Part shown: in pieces, positions 26,436 to 38,790 of the stretch | Numbering within the stretch: the first letter of the stretch is position 1 | How the letters are laid out: each line of letters begins with the position of its first letter | Source: Caproiciproducens faecalis | Lineage (GTDB): Bacteria > Bacillota > Clostridia > Oscillospirales > Acutalibacteraceae | NCBI RefSeq assembly: GCF_019448085.1 | Contig: NZ_JAGFNZ010000004.1 | Span: 186,001-250,000, forward strand | DNA: 64,000 nt | Reading direction: 5' to 3' | Program-made: the position numbers and the translations under genes | The notes under the pieces: generated by a model | Seen by the model: the letters and a program-made list of their open reading frames with translations, nothing else | Database searches by the model: none | What the model was told of the DNA's origin: nothing

Positions 26436-26482
26436 AAAACAGCCTGACCCGTGTTGGAGAAACACAGATCAGGCTGTTTTTT
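26436..26482. terminator. Bidirectional terminator between the lipoprotein gene and pyk
   Basis: AAAACAGCCTGA and TCAGGCTGTTTT form a perfect outer stem, with CGTGT and ACACA-type pairing inside. A and T runs on the two sides allow it to work in both directions between convergent genes. Confidence 0.85.
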
Positions 26483-26501
26483 ACATGTTGGTTTGTGTCG
26501 G

Positions 26502-28259
26502 TTATTTCAGCGGGCATTCGATTCCACTGAATACAATCCCACGGGCGGCGTCCAGTGTAACTGCGGTTCCGCTTTTTAGAATTTGTACCGCATTCTCCGC
26601 GGCGACGATCACTGGTTTGTCAAGCGTCAGTCCCACGATTGCGGCGTGGGAATTCATTCCGCCGAATTCAGTGATAATTCCTGCCGCGCTCTTAATGATA
26701 TGCAGAATTTTGTTGCTGGTCTGTGGAATGACAAGAATGTCGCCGTCTTTGAAATTGCAGATGGCCTCATCTTCATCCGCACAGACACACAGGTTGCCGC
26801 ACACAGCTCCTTTAGTAACGCCAATGCCTGATACCAGCACGTCGCCGACCAGCTGAACCTTCAAAAGGTTCGTTGTGCCGGAAACGCCGAGCGGTACTCC
26901 GGCGGTGATGACCACCAGGTCGCCGTTTTTGACGAGTTCCTGGCTGCGGGCCACGTCCACAACGTGGTCAAATAATTCGTCGGTGTTATCTTTTTCATCC
27001 ACCATAATCGGGACAACACCCCAGGAGAGGTTCATCTGGCGCTGAACAGTGCGGTCTGTGGTTCCGCTGATAATCGGACATACCGGGCGGTATTTGGAGA
27101 TCATCCGGGCAGTTCTGCCGGATTTTGTTACAGTAATAATGGCCACCGCGCCAAGATCCTGTGCGGTGGTGCAGGTGGCGTGAGAAATAGCGGAGGTAAC
27201 ATTGGGCTGTTCGTTAAAATCACGTTTTTCAAAACGGCCTTTATAATCGATATCCCGTTCCGTACGCTCCGCAATGGTTGCCATTGTTTTTAAGGAGAGA
27301 ATCGGGTAGCTGCCCGCGGCGGTCTCACCGGAAAGCATGATAGCGCTGGTTCCGTCGTAAATGGCGTTCGCAACGTCAGTGGCCTCCGCTCGCGTCGGCC
27401 GGGGATTTTTAATCATGGAGTCCAGCATCTGGGTAGCTGTGATTACCTGCAGCCCGGCGTTGTAGGCTTTTTTAATCAGCTTTTTCTGGATGACCGGAAT
27501 TTCCTGCAGCGGGATCTCTACGCCAAGGTCGCCTCTTGCAACCATGATGCCGTCCGATACCCGAATAATATCGTCAATATTTTCCACGCCGTCCGAATTT
27601 TCAATTTTAGCAATAATGCGGATTTTATGGCAGTTATGTTTTTCCAGCTCAGTTCTCATATCAATGATGTCTTTTGCGCTGCGTGTGAAAGAAGCGGCAA
27701 TAAAATCGAAGTCCTCCTGTACGGCAAAGGCAATATCTTCTTTGTCCTTTTCGCTGATAAAAGGGAGGGAAAGCTTGATGCCCGGTACATTAATTCCCTT
27801 ATGAGCGGAAATGGTTCCGCCGTTGACAATTGTACAGTGAACGTCGGTTTCAGTACAGGAAAGCACTTTCAACTCGATCAAGCCGTCGTCAATCAGAATT
27901 CTTGCCCCCGCAGAGACCTCCAGCGGAAGACGGTCAAAAGTAACGGAGGCTATGGTTTCATCACCTACGATATCCCGGTTGGTGAGCGTAAAGCTTTCTC
28001 CGGCTTTCAGCGTAATTTTAGGCTTGTTAAAGTCCCTGACACGAATTTCAGGCCCTTTGGTGTCCAGCAGAAGGGCTACGGGAAGGTTCAGTTCGCTGCG
28101 CAGCTTTTTTACGGCGTCCGCACGCACCTTTTGTTCCGCACTGGTCTGGTGTGAAAAGTTCAGTCGGGCGACATCCATGCCGGCGAGCATTAACTGACGA
28201 AGTACGTCGATATTATCTGTCGCAGGGCCGAGAGTACAAATGATTTTTGTTTTTCTCAT
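26502..28259 (-). CDS. pyk: Pyruvate kinase with C-terminal PEP-utilising domain
   Basis: Pyruvate kinase transfers phosphate from phosphoenolpyruvate to ADP, the last step of glycolysis. At 585 residues it is the long Bacillus/Clostridium form. The core has LDTKGPEIR, the signature IIAKIENSDGVENID with the catalytic Lys, MVARGDLGVEIP, and TATQMLDSM. The last 80 residues form a PEP-utilising mobile domain with TEFGGMNSHAAIVG, whose role in this family is not clear. The gene is alone on the minus strand, convergent with the lipoprotein gene. Confidence 0.96.
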   Translation of the reverse strand: MRKTKIICTLGPATDNIDVLRQLMLAGMDVARLNFSHQTSAEQKVRADAVKKLRSELNLPVALLLDTKGPEIRVRDFNKPKITLKAGESFTLTNRDIVGDETIASVTFDRLPLEVSAGARILIDDGLIELKVLSCTETDVHCTIVNGGTISAHKGINVPGIKLSLPFISEKDKEDIAFAVQEDFDFIAASFTRSAKDIIDMRTELEKHNCHKIRIIAKIENSDGVENIDDIIRVSDGIMVARGDLGVEIPLQEIPVIQKKLIKKAYNAGLQVITATQMLDSMIKNPRPTRAEATDVANAIYDGTSAIMLSGETAAGSYPILSLKTMATIAERTERDIDYKGRFEKRDFNEQPNVTSAISHATCTTAQDLGAVAIITVTKSGRTARMISKYRPVCPIISGTTDRTVQRQMNLSWGVVPIMVDEKDNTDELFDHVVDVARSQELVKNGDLVVITAGVPLGVSGTTNLLKVQLVGDVLVSGIGVTKGAVCGNLCVCADEDEAICNFKDGDILVIPQTSNKILHIIKSAAGIITEFGGMNSHAAIVGLTLDKPVIVAAENAVQILKSGTAVTLDAARGIVFSGIECPLK

Positions 28260-28389
28260 GTTTTAAGACTCCAATCCTAACGAAAAAATAGAAATTAAAA
28301 ATTTACCCATTTTATATGATAGTATATTTTATGAGATAAATCAAATGAATTGGAAGATATTGTATACTAATCTGAAATTAAGAAAGCGG

Positions 28390-28418
28390 TTGAAATTATT
28401 TGATTTAAGTTATACAAT
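28390..28418 (+). promoter_or_regulatory. Probable promoter of the VanY-like gene
   Basis: TTGAAA and TACAAT are 17 bases apart in an AT-rich gap, about 115 bases upstream of the start codon. Confidence 0.5.
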
Positions 28419-28535
28419 TATTATCATAACCACAATACCGATTTCCTCTCATGAAAAGGAATGGTATGATGCTGTTGCGGTTAAACGAACCGTGGAAAAG
28501 GGGGCGGCTCATTGCGCAGACGCGGAGAAAAAATT

Positions 28536-29327
28536 ATGCAAAGCCGTGCTGGGTGGCGAAAAGCCGATCAGGTGCGAAAAATAAAAATTGTTATGACCGT
28601 GATTGCAATTACTCTTTGCATTTCGGTGGCCTCGGGAGGTATTCTGTTTTGGGTGCAGCTCAAGCATCCGTTCAGCAAACCGGTTTCCGTTTCGGTTTCC
28701 GGTACGGATAAGGAAGCTTCTTCTCAAAGCGGGGTGCTGCCCGTTTACGATGATTCCTATAATCTGGTGGTGGTCAACGCATCCACCCAAATCAAGTCCG
28801 ATTTTCAGGTTCAGCCGGAACAGTTTCAGGGGATCACCGTCGATACCAGGATTATCCCCGCGCTTCGGAAAATGATGGAGGACGCTAAGTCCGCAGGATG
28901 CCCCCTGAAGCTGACAAAGGGATATGTGGAGAAGAACGAGCAGGACAAGCTTTTTACCGCCGCCGTGCAGGATCTGATGAAGAATCAAAGCTTCTCGCAG
29001 GTAAGGGCGGAAAATCAAGTGCAAAATACCGTTGGGCGCGGGGGTTACAATGAAAATCAAACGGGCATGGCGGTTGAGTTTGCGGCGGAGGGCGAAGCGG
29101 CAAATGCTGACTTTTCCGCCACCGCGCAATATAAATGGCTGGTAAAGAACAGCGTACATTACGGTTTTGTGCTGCGCTATACGGAAGCAAAGACTTCCGT
29201 TACCGGAATGCCCTTCAATCCGCGTCACTTCCGGTATGTAGGCAGTGAAAACGCTGTAAAAATGCGGGAATACTCCATGTGTCTGGAAGAGTTTTCGGCA
29301 TATATCCGCAAGCAGAATCCGAATTAA
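28536..29327 (+). CDS. VanY-like membrane protein with degenerate active site
   Basis: This 263-residue protein (from the ATG at 28536, eight bases after GGAG; a TTG at 28512 is an alternative) has one membrane segment (about 16-40) and an extracellular domain of the M15B/VanY shape. It aligns with the intact enzyme at 15186-15986, including HFRYVGSENAVKMREYSMCLEEF at the end. The catalytic residues are mostly lost: His179 becomes Asn174, Asp186 becomes Glu181, Glu229 becomes Asn228, Arg137 becomes Val131. Only the last zinc His (His231) remains. The frame is intact, so it looks like a conserved pseudoenzyme, perhaps binding peptidoglycan peptides. It has its own promoter-like site. Confidence 0.75.
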   Translation: MQSRAGWRKADQVRKIKIVMTVIAITLCISVASGGILFWVQLKHPFSKPVSVSVSGTDKEASSQSGVLPVYDDSYNLVVVNASTQIKSDFQVQPEQFQGITVDTRIIPALRKMMEDAKSAGCPLKLTKGYVEKNEQDKLFTAAVQDLMKNQSFSQVRAENQVQNTVGRGGYNENQTGMAVEFAAEGEAANADFSATAQYKWLVKNSVHYGFVLRYTEAKTSVTGMPFNPRHFRYVGSENAVKMREYSMCLEEFSAYIRKQNPN

Positions 29328-29360
29328 AAACAGAAATATTCCATAAATATGATTTTTTAC

Positions 29361-29389
29361 TTGCAATTTGGGAATCTCTATGGTAAAAT
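29361..29389 (+). promoter_or_regulatory. Sigma-A promoter of rpmE
   Basis: TTGCAA and TAAAAT are 17 bases apart, 43 bases upstream of the rpmE start. Confidence 0.65.
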
Positions 29390-29431
29390 TCAAATGTTAA
29401 GTTGCAGTTTGGCTGAAAGAGGTGACAGGTA

Positions 29432-29635
29432 ATGAAGGAAAATATACATCCCAAGTATAAAGAGACGACCATCACATGCGCATGCGGAAATGTTATAAAC
29501 ACAAAATCCACGAAGGAAAACATCCGCGTTGAAATATGCTCCAAGTGCCACCCGTTCTTTACAGGTAAGCAAAAGCTTGTTGATACAAGTGGACGTGTTG
29601 ATATGTTTAAGAAGCGTTACGGTATGGGCAAGTAA
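29432..29635 (+). CDS. rpmE: 50S ribosomal protein L31, zinc-binding form
   Basis: L31 forms part of the bridge between ribosomal subunits near the central protuberance. The 67-residue protein is the C+ type: TCACGN has two cysteines and [15 protein letters not shown] has two more, which together bind zinc. The start has GAGGTGA nine bases upstream. It has its own promoter and terminator. Confidence 0.97.
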   Translation: MKENIHPKYKETTITCACGNVINTKSTKENIRVEICSKCHPFFTGKQKLVDTSGRVDMFKKRYGMGK

Positions 29636-29666
29636 TTGACTCTTTAGTTTTCTTGGATTAGCTTAG

Positions 29667-29698
29667 GCGGCGCAGGCTTTCTGCGCCGCTTATTTTTT
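29667..29698 (+). terminator. Terminator after rpmE
   Basis: GCGGCGCAG and CTGCGCCGC form a GC-rich stem followed by TATTTTTTG. The next gene's ribosome binding site (29701-29705) starts right after the T run. Confidence 0.9.
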
Positions 29699-29711
29699 GT
29701 GGAGGATGCCA

Positions 29712-30335
29712 GTGGTTGAATATCGAACGGTCGAAAAAGAAGCCCTTGCAGAGTTTGTTGAGAGACGGTCGCGCTTTATCGGCAGCGTTAAGCCCGTAAA
29801 GACCGAGGAAGAAGCGGTTTCATTCATCAATTCCGTAAAATCCAAAAACTGGAACGCTACCCACAATGTTTATGCTTACTCCATCCGTGAGGGACAGATC
29901 AAGCGCTATTCGGATGACGGAGAGCCGCAGGGCACTGCGGGAATCCCGGTCCTGGACGTATTGCTGAAGTCCGGAGTGGTGGATACGGTGGTCGTGGTAA
30001 CCCGGTATTTCGGCGGAGTGCTGCTCGGCGCCGGGGGCCTTGTGCGGGCTTATTCCCACGGGGCGTCCATTGCACTGGAACAGGCAGGCATCCTTACCAT
30101 GAGGACCTGTCTGACGGCAGAACTGAGCTGCGATTACAATCAGTATGGCAGAGTAAGCGCACTGATACCGGAGAGCGGCGGGACGGTGGACAATGCGGAT
30201 TTTACGGATTGCGTAAAAATATCCTTTCATATCAGTGATGAGAATATGCCCGCTTTTGGACAAAAACTGGCCGACGCCACCTGCGGCCAAAGCAAGGCAG
30301 AAATTACCGGAGAAAAGTTTTTTAAATTTTTATAG
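29712..30335 (+). CDS. yigZ: YigZ/IMPACT family protein (UPF0029)
   Basis: This 207-residue cytoplasmic protein matches the YigZ family: an N-terminal IMPACT domain with ATHNVYAYSIR, KRYSDDGEPQGTAGIPVL and VTRYFGGVLLGAGGLVRAYSHG, then a ferredoxin-like C-terminal domain. The biochemical role is not settled; eukaryotic IMPACT regulates Gcn2. The GTG at 29712 is six bases after GGAGG; the ATG at 29706 touches that site and is unlikely. Since the rpmE terminator ends just upstream, expression depends on readthrough or an undetected promoter. Confidence 0.88.
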   Translation: MVEYRTVEKEALAEFVERRSRFIGSVKPVKTEEEAVSFINSVKSKNWNATHNVYAYSIREGQIKRYSDDGEPQGTAGIPVLDVLLKSGVVDTVVVVTRYFGGVLLGAGGLVRAYSHGASIALEQAGILTMRTCLTAELSCDYNQYGRVSALIPESGGTVDNADFTDCVKISFHISDENMPAFGQKLADATCGQSKAEITGEKFFKFL

Positions 30336-30411
30336 GATTTGCAGGGATTTTGTATCATCCTGCGTATATCTATAATAGAAACCCAAAGCATACAGAACAG
30401 GCGGTGATGTT

Positions 30412-31410
30412 ATGACGGTCAGTGAACGCACGCAATGGATAGAAGAACAAACCCTTTCGCCCTATGCCGCTCTTTCCAAAAACACGCTGGGCAGGGATGT
30501 TCCCGAGCAGGAGTGCGATCTGCGTACGCCTTATCAGCGGGACAGGGATAAGATCCTGCACTGTAAGTCTTTTCGCCGGCTAAAGCATAAGACGCAGGTT
30601 TTTCTTTCCCCGGAAGGGGATCACTACCGCACACGTCTGACCCATACTTTGGAGGTTTCTCAGATTGCCCGCACCATAGCGAGAGCTCTTCAACTCAATG
30701 AAGATCTGACGGAGGCCATCTCTCTCGGCCATGATCTGGGGCATACCCCGTTTGGCCATGCTGGCGAACGCGCACTTGATGAACTTTGTCCCGGCGGGTT
30801 CCGTCATTACGAGCAAAGCGTGCGCATTGTAGAGAAGCTGGAGAAAAACGGCACCGGCCTCAATTTGACGAAAGAGGTGCGTGACGGAATTCTCTGCCAT
30901 ACAAAAGGCACGGAAGCAATGACGCTGGAGGGAAGATTGGTTCGTCTGGCGGACAGGATTGCCTACATAAATCACGACATGGATGATGCCGAGCGGGCAG
31001 GGGTATTGCTGGAAAGCGATATTCCGGCAGATATCAAATCCGTTTTGGGCGGTAGGCGCACGGAGCGAATCGATACTCTGGTACATTCCGTTGTGGAAAA
31101 CAGCCAGGACGGTCAAATTAAAATGGACCCGAAGGTACAGGAAGCTTTTGATCGGCTTCACAGCTTTATGTTCGAATCCGTTTACCTGAATCCCTACGCA
31201 AAGGCGGAAGAAAAGAAGGTCCCGAATCTGATCGGCACGCTGTACAGCTATTATCTGAAGCGGCCGGAGCACTTTCCACAGGATATGTGCCTGATCGTCG
31301 AGCAGGACGGGATTGAGCGCGCTGCCTGCGATTATATTGCGGGTATGACGGATCATTTTGCGATCCAGTTGTTTCAGGATATTTATGTGCCAAAATCCTG
31401 GAATATCTAA
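30412..31410 (+). CDS. dgt: Deoxyguanosinetriphosphate triphosphohydrolase-like protein (HD domain)
   Basis: Enzymes of this family hydrolyse dNTPs to the nucleoside and triphosphate and help hold dNTP pools. The 332-residue protein has RLKHKTQVF, RTRLTHTLEVSQIARTIAR and HDLGHTPFGHAGERALDE, which include the HD metal ligands, and a later DRIAYINHDMDDA. The length fits the short Gram-positive Dgt-like group (about 330) rather than E. coli Dgt. It stands 23 bases upstream of dnaG, the usual clostridial order, and is probably cotranscribed with dnaG and rpoD. Confidence 0.92.
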   Translation: MTVSERTQWIEEQTLSPYAALSKNTLGRDVPEQECDLRTPYQRDRDKILHCKSFRRLKHKTQVFLSPEGDHYRTRLTHTLEVSQIARTIARALQLNEDLTEAISLGHDLGHTPFGHAGERALDELCPGGFRHYEQSVRIVEKLEKNGTGLNLTKEVRDGILCHTKGTEAMTLEGRLVRLADRIAYINHDMDDAERAGVLLESDIPADIKSVLGGRRTERIDTLVHSVVENSQDGQIKMDPKVQEAFDRLHSFMFESVYLNPYAKAEEKKVPNLIGTLYSYYLKRPEHFPQDMCLIVEQDGIERAACDYIAGMTDHFAIQLFQDIYVPKSWNI

Positions 31411-31433
31411 AAAATTAAAAATGAGGTGACGAT

Positions 31434-33200
31434 ATGCCATTGCCAGAAGCTTTTATGCAGGAGTTGAAGGCGCGCAGCGAAATATCCGAAGTCGTCGCTT
31501 CTTATGTCAATCTCAGGCACAGCGGCAGGAATATGGTCGGTCTTTGTCCTTTTCACAATGAAAAGACGCCGTCCTTCAACGTGTATCCGGAAAACGGTTC
31601 GTTTTACTGCTTTGGCTGCGGCGCCGGCGGCGACGTGATTACGTTTGTCCGGCGCATTGAAAATCTGGATTACATGGAGGCGGTTCGCTTTCTGGCGCAG
31701 CGCGCCGGGCTGCAGGTGCCGGAAAACCAGGTGGACGACGGTATGGCCCGTTTACGGTCGCGTATTCTGGAAGTTAACCGCGAAACTGCCCGGTATTATT
31801 ATTCAATATTGAATTCGGATCAGGGAAAACCGGGAATGGACTACTTGAACCGCCGAGCGTTATCACCCGGAACGATCCGTCATTTTGGGCTGGGGTACGC
31901 TCCGGCTTCCCGTTATTCTCTGGTGGGGTATCTTGAAAAGCAGGGATTCACTCAGAATGAAATGATTCTGGCGAATGTCGCCTTCAAAGGCCGGAGCGGA
32001 CAAGCTGTTGACCGCTTCTTTTCGCGGGTGATGTATCCCATTATCGATTTACGGGGAAACGTGATCGCTTTCGGCGGCCGCGTGCTGACCGATGAAAAAC
32101 CGAAGTACCTCAATACGTCGGACACGCCCGTGTTCAATAAAGGGAATTTCCTGTTTGCACTGAATTTTGCGAAGAACAGCGGAACCGAGCAGCTGATTCT
32201 GTGCGAGGGCTACATGGACGTCATTTCCATGCACCAGGCCGGGTTCACCAACGCGGTCGCCACGCTGGGAACGGCCCTAACGCCTAGTCAGGCTCATCTG
32301 ATTGCCCGGTACGCGAAAGAAGTCGTTCTTTCGTACGACTCCGACGAGGCCGGACAGAAGGCGACGGCGCGCGCTATCCCGATTCTGCGGGAAGCGGGAC
32401 TGCTTGTGAAGGTACTTACCATTGCCGGAGGCAAGGATCCGGACGAATACATACGATCAAACGGCGAAAACGGCCGGGCAAAATTCAAACAGCTGATTGA
32501 CTCCAGCGGAAACGATGTGGAGTACCGCCTGCAAAAAATCAAGCAGGGCAGTAATATTCAAACGCCGCAGGGACGTGTGGATTATCTGACGGGTGCCTGT
32601 GTGGTTCTGGCGACTCTGGAAAACCCGATTGAACAGGAGGTTTACGCCGGAAAGCTGGCGGAGGAAATCGGAATTGAACGCACGGCAATTTTACAGCAGA
32701 TAAAGAAAAACCGTTCCAAGCAAAAAAAATACCAGGAGCAAAAAGCTTTTAAGGCATTTCAGCAGCAGTCCGCGGGTGTGCGTGACAGCATCAACCCGGA
32801 AAAAGTGCAGCATTTAAGGGCTGCAACCGCGGAAGAAGCGCTGATTGCGTATATTGTTCAATACCCTGAGAACGCTATAGCAATAGAAAAGCTTTTGCAG
32901 CCTGAAAAATTTGTAACAACGTTTAACCGCCGTGTATATCGGACAATAATGGAAAGAGTTAGGAATGCAAAGGCAGCCAGCCTTACAGATATATCGGAAG
33001 AATTCTCTGTTGAGGAGATTTCCTCCATAGCTAAAATTTTTGCAAAATTTCAAGGCGTTTCCGTTACCATGCGGGACGCAGAGGAATATATCAGTGTTAT
33101 TCAGCAGGAATATGAAAAGATGAGCGTAGAAAACGTAAATTCAGCAGAGCCGCAGGAGATACAGGAATATCTGCAAAAGCTGAGGTCACAGAAGAAATAG
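31434..33200 (+). CDS. dnaG: DNA primase
   Basis: DnaG makes RNA primers for replication together with the DnaB-type helicase. The 588-residue protein has the N-terminal CHC2 zinc motif ([13 protein letters not shown] and [11 protein letters not shown], about residues 38-65), a catalytic core with FGGRVL and a TOPRIM motif LCEGYMDVI, then a helicase-binding C-terminal domain. It precedes rpoD by 11 bases, forming the core of the macromolecular synthesis operon; rpsU is not in front of it here. Confidence 0.96.
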   Translation: MPLPEAFMQELKARSEISEVVASYVNLRHSGRNMVGLCPFHNEKTPSFNVYPENGSFYCFGCGAGGDVITFVRRIENLDYMEAVRFLAQRAGLQVPENQVDDGMARLRSRILEVNRETARYYYSILNSDQGKPGMDYLNRRALSPGTIRHFGLGYAPASRYSLVGYLEKQGFTQNEMILANVAFKGRSGQAVDRFFSRVMYPIIDLRGNVIAFGGRVLTDEKPKYLNTSDTPVFNKGNFLFALNFAKNSGTEQLILCEGYMDVISMHQAGFTNAVATLGTALTPSQAHLIARYAKEVVLSYDSDEAGQKATARAIPILREAGLLVKVLTIAGGKDPDEYIRSNGENGRAKFKQLIDSSGNDVEYRLQKIKQGSNIQTPQGRVDYLTGACVVLATLENPIEQEVYAGKLAEEIGIERTAILQQIKKNRSKQKKYQEQKAFKAFQQQSAGVRDSINPEKVQHLRAATAEEALIAYIVQYPENAIAIEKLLQPEKFVTTFNRRVYRTIMERVRNAKAASLTDISEEFSVEEISSIAKIFAKFQGVSVTMRDAEEYISVIQQEYEKMSVENVNSAEPQEIQEYLQKLRSQKK

Positions 33201-33211
33201 GGGGACTTATA

Positions 33212-34306
33212 ATGGGAGCACCGGATAAGAAAACAGTCATCAGGGAATTAATTGAGCAGGGAAAGAGCAAAGGGCAGCTTTCTACCAAAGAGATTTTGGA
33301 CGCAATCGGCGAACTGGACTTTGAGCCTGAACAGATTGAAAAATTCTATGATACTTTGGAAGCACAGGGCGTAGAAATCATTGAGGATTTTGCCGACATC
33401 GCGCTGGATGATATTGATTTCAACCCGCAGGGTGAAGAAGAGGAAGACATTGAAAACGCGCTCAGTACGGAAGGAATCGCTATCGACGACCCTGTTAAGG
33501 TCTACTTGAAAGAGATCGGTCGTGTTCCCCTTTTAACTCCGGAAGAAGAAATTGATCTTGCTATCCGTATTTCTGACGGGGACGACTCCGCCAAAAAACG
33601 TCTTTCCGAAGCAAACCTCCGTCTGGTCGTCAGCATTGCAAAGCGTTATCTGGGGCGCGGAATGCAGTTCCTTGATCTGATTCAGGAAGGAAACCTCGGT
33701 CTGATTAAGGCGGTAGAAAAATTCGATTACTCCAAGGGATTTAAATTTTCCACCTATGCAACATGGTGGATTCGTCAGGCCATCACCCGTGCCATTGCCG
33801 ACCAGGCAAGAACCATCCGTATTCCGGTTCACATGGTGGAAACGATTAATAAGGTAAAGAAGGTTTCCAGTCAGCTTTTGCACACCAACGGCCACGAACC
33901 CACCGCCGACGAAATTTCCGCCGAACTGGATATGCCGGTTGACAAGGTGCGTGAAATTATGCGTGTTGCACAGGAGCCTGTTTCTCTGGAAACACCGATC
34001 GGTGAGGAAGAGGACAGCCACCTCGGCGACTTCATTCCGGACGACGATGCTCCGGCTCCGGCGGACGCCGCTTCCCACACGTTGTTAAAGGAGCAGCTTG
34101 CCGATGTGCTCGACACACTGACTCCAAGGGAAGAAAAAGTACTCCGTTTGCGTTTCGGTCTGGAAGACGGCCGGTCACGCACACTGGAGGAAGTCGGAAA
34201 AGAATTCAATGTTACCAGAGAGCGTATCAGACAGATTGAGGCCAAGGCCTTGCGCAAGCTGCGTCATCCGAGCCGCAGCAAAAAGCTGAAAGACTTCCTG
34301 GATTAA
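33212..34306 (+). CDS. rpoD: RNA polymerase primary sigma factor
   Basis: RpoD (SigA) directs RNA polymerase to housekeeping promoters. The 364-residue protein has region 1.1 at the N-terminus ([15 protein letters not shown]), 1.2 ([17 protein letters not shown]), region 2 with [36 protein letters not shown] and [15 protein letters not shown], region 3, and region 4 with [19 protein letters not shown]. All parts are standard. It follows dnaG closely and is followed after four to thirteen bases by an Rrf2 gene. Confidence 0.97.
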   Translation: MGAPDKKTVIRELIEQGKSKGQLSTKEILDAIGELDFEPEQIEKFYDTLEAQGVEIIEDFADIALDDIDFNPQGEEEEDIENALSTEGIAIDDPVKVYLKEIGRVPLLTPEEEIDLAIRISDGDDSAKKRLSEANLRLVVSIAKRYLGRGMQFLDLIQEGNLGLIKAVEKFDYSKGFKFSTYATWWIRQAITRAIADQARTIRIPVHMVETINKVKKVSSQLLHTNGHEPTADEISAELDMPVDKVREIMRVAQEPVSLETPIGEEEDSHLGDFIPDDDAPAPADAASHTLLKEQLADVLDTLTPREEKVLRLRFGLEDGRSRTLEEVGKEFNVTRERIRQIEAKALRKLRHPSRSKKLKDFLD

Positions 34307-34319
34307 GGGGATGACTGCA

Positions 34320-34742
34320 ATGGTCATGACGCTTGAAGCCGATTATGCTGTCAGAATTGTAGAGATGCTGGCAATATCTAACCAGAAAATAGACGCAAGA
34401 TCCATTTCGGACCAGACCCATGTGCCCTTGCGATTTGCGCTGAAAATCCTGCGCAAGCTGGTGGCGGGGGGACTGATTGTGTCGTACAAAGGAGCCCACG
34501 GGGGTTATATGCTTGCCCGCGAACCCGGTAAAATTACCCTGCGGGAAGTAATCGAATCGGTGGAGGGTCCGTATATGATTAGCCGCTGCCAGCAGGACGA
34601 ATATGCGTGTAAACACACTCCCTGCTGCAGGGTGCATCAGATTTACGACGAGATTTCTTCCATTGTGCGCACAAAACTGGATTCCTACACCTTTGACTGT
34701 CATTGTGAAGACGACATATCAGAGAAAAAAGACAAAAAATGA
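34320..34742 (+). CDS. Rrf2 family transcriptional regulator
   Basis: This 140-residue protein has the Rrf2 winged helix (MTLEADYAVRIVEMLAISNQ, then VPLRFALKILRKLVAGGLI, SYKGAHGGYMLAREP). The C-terminal part has four Cys in CQQDEYACKHTPCC, which could bind an iron-sulfur cluster as in IscR and NsrR, though the spacing differs from theirs. I chose ATG 34320, nine bases after AAGGGG; the ATG at 34311 is too close to the site. No iscS or other typical target gene is next to it; it follows rpoD and ends at a terminator. Confidence 0.85.
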   Translation: MVMTLEADYAVRIVEMLAISNQKIDARSISDQTHVPLRFALKILRKLVAGGLIVSYKGAHGGYMLAREPGKITLREVIESVEGPYMISRCQQDEYACKHTPCCRVHQIYDEISSIVRTKLDSYTFDCHCEDDISEKKDKK

Positions 34743-34746
34743 ACAT

Positions 34747-34783
34747 AAAAAAATCCGGCGGCTGTTTAACCGTCGGATTTTTA
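34747..34783 (+). terminator. Terminator after the dnaG-rpoD-rrf2 unit
   Basis: AAAATCCGGCGG and CCGTCGGATTTT pair with one G-T pair, followed by T residues. Confidence 0.85.
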
Positions 34784-34814
34784 CAATTTAAATAAGAAAT
34801 TTGTAAAAGATACC

Positions 34815-34843
34815 TTGACAAACACAATATATTGTAATAAAAT
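34815..34843 (+). promoter_or_regulatory. Strong sigma-A promoter of the rpoBC operon
   Basis: TTGACA and TAAAAT are 17 bases apart. A leader of about 170 bases separates it from rpoB and contains a short open frame with a ribosome binding site. Confidence 0.8.
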
Positions 34844-34929
34844 AATATACTGCATCATCATGGAAACATATACTCATGTCTATCTTGATCTATCATATCA
34901 CAACAATTTCAAAAAGGCAAGAGGTTCAC

Positions 34930-34998
34930 ATGAAAACCTTCAAAAACGGAAGATGGATGCAGCTTATTTTTGTGCTTTATTTATGGCGAAGATGGTAA
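34930..34998 (+). CDS. Possible 22-residue leader peptide upstream of rpoB
   Basis: An ATG at 34930 lies five bases after AGAGG and opens a 22-codon frame ending in TAA at 34998. The product is basic and aromatic: it starts MKTFKNGRW, has a hydrophobic middle and ends in WRRW. The stop lies 25 bases before the rpoB start. It could be a regulatory leader ORF or chance; conservation in relatives would decide. Confidence 0.35.
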   Translation: MKTFKNGRWMQLIFVLYLWRRW

Positions 34999-35023
34999 AT
35001 ATATGAATGGAGTGATTGAGCCA

Positions 35024-38773
<3,750 letters not shown>

Positions 38774-38790
38774 TAGAATGGGGTTGCAAT

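Noticed and set aside
26502-28259. C-terminal PEP-utilising domain of pyruvate kinase as a fusion or new system
   Set aside because: This long form is normal for Bacillus and Clostridium pyruvate kinases.
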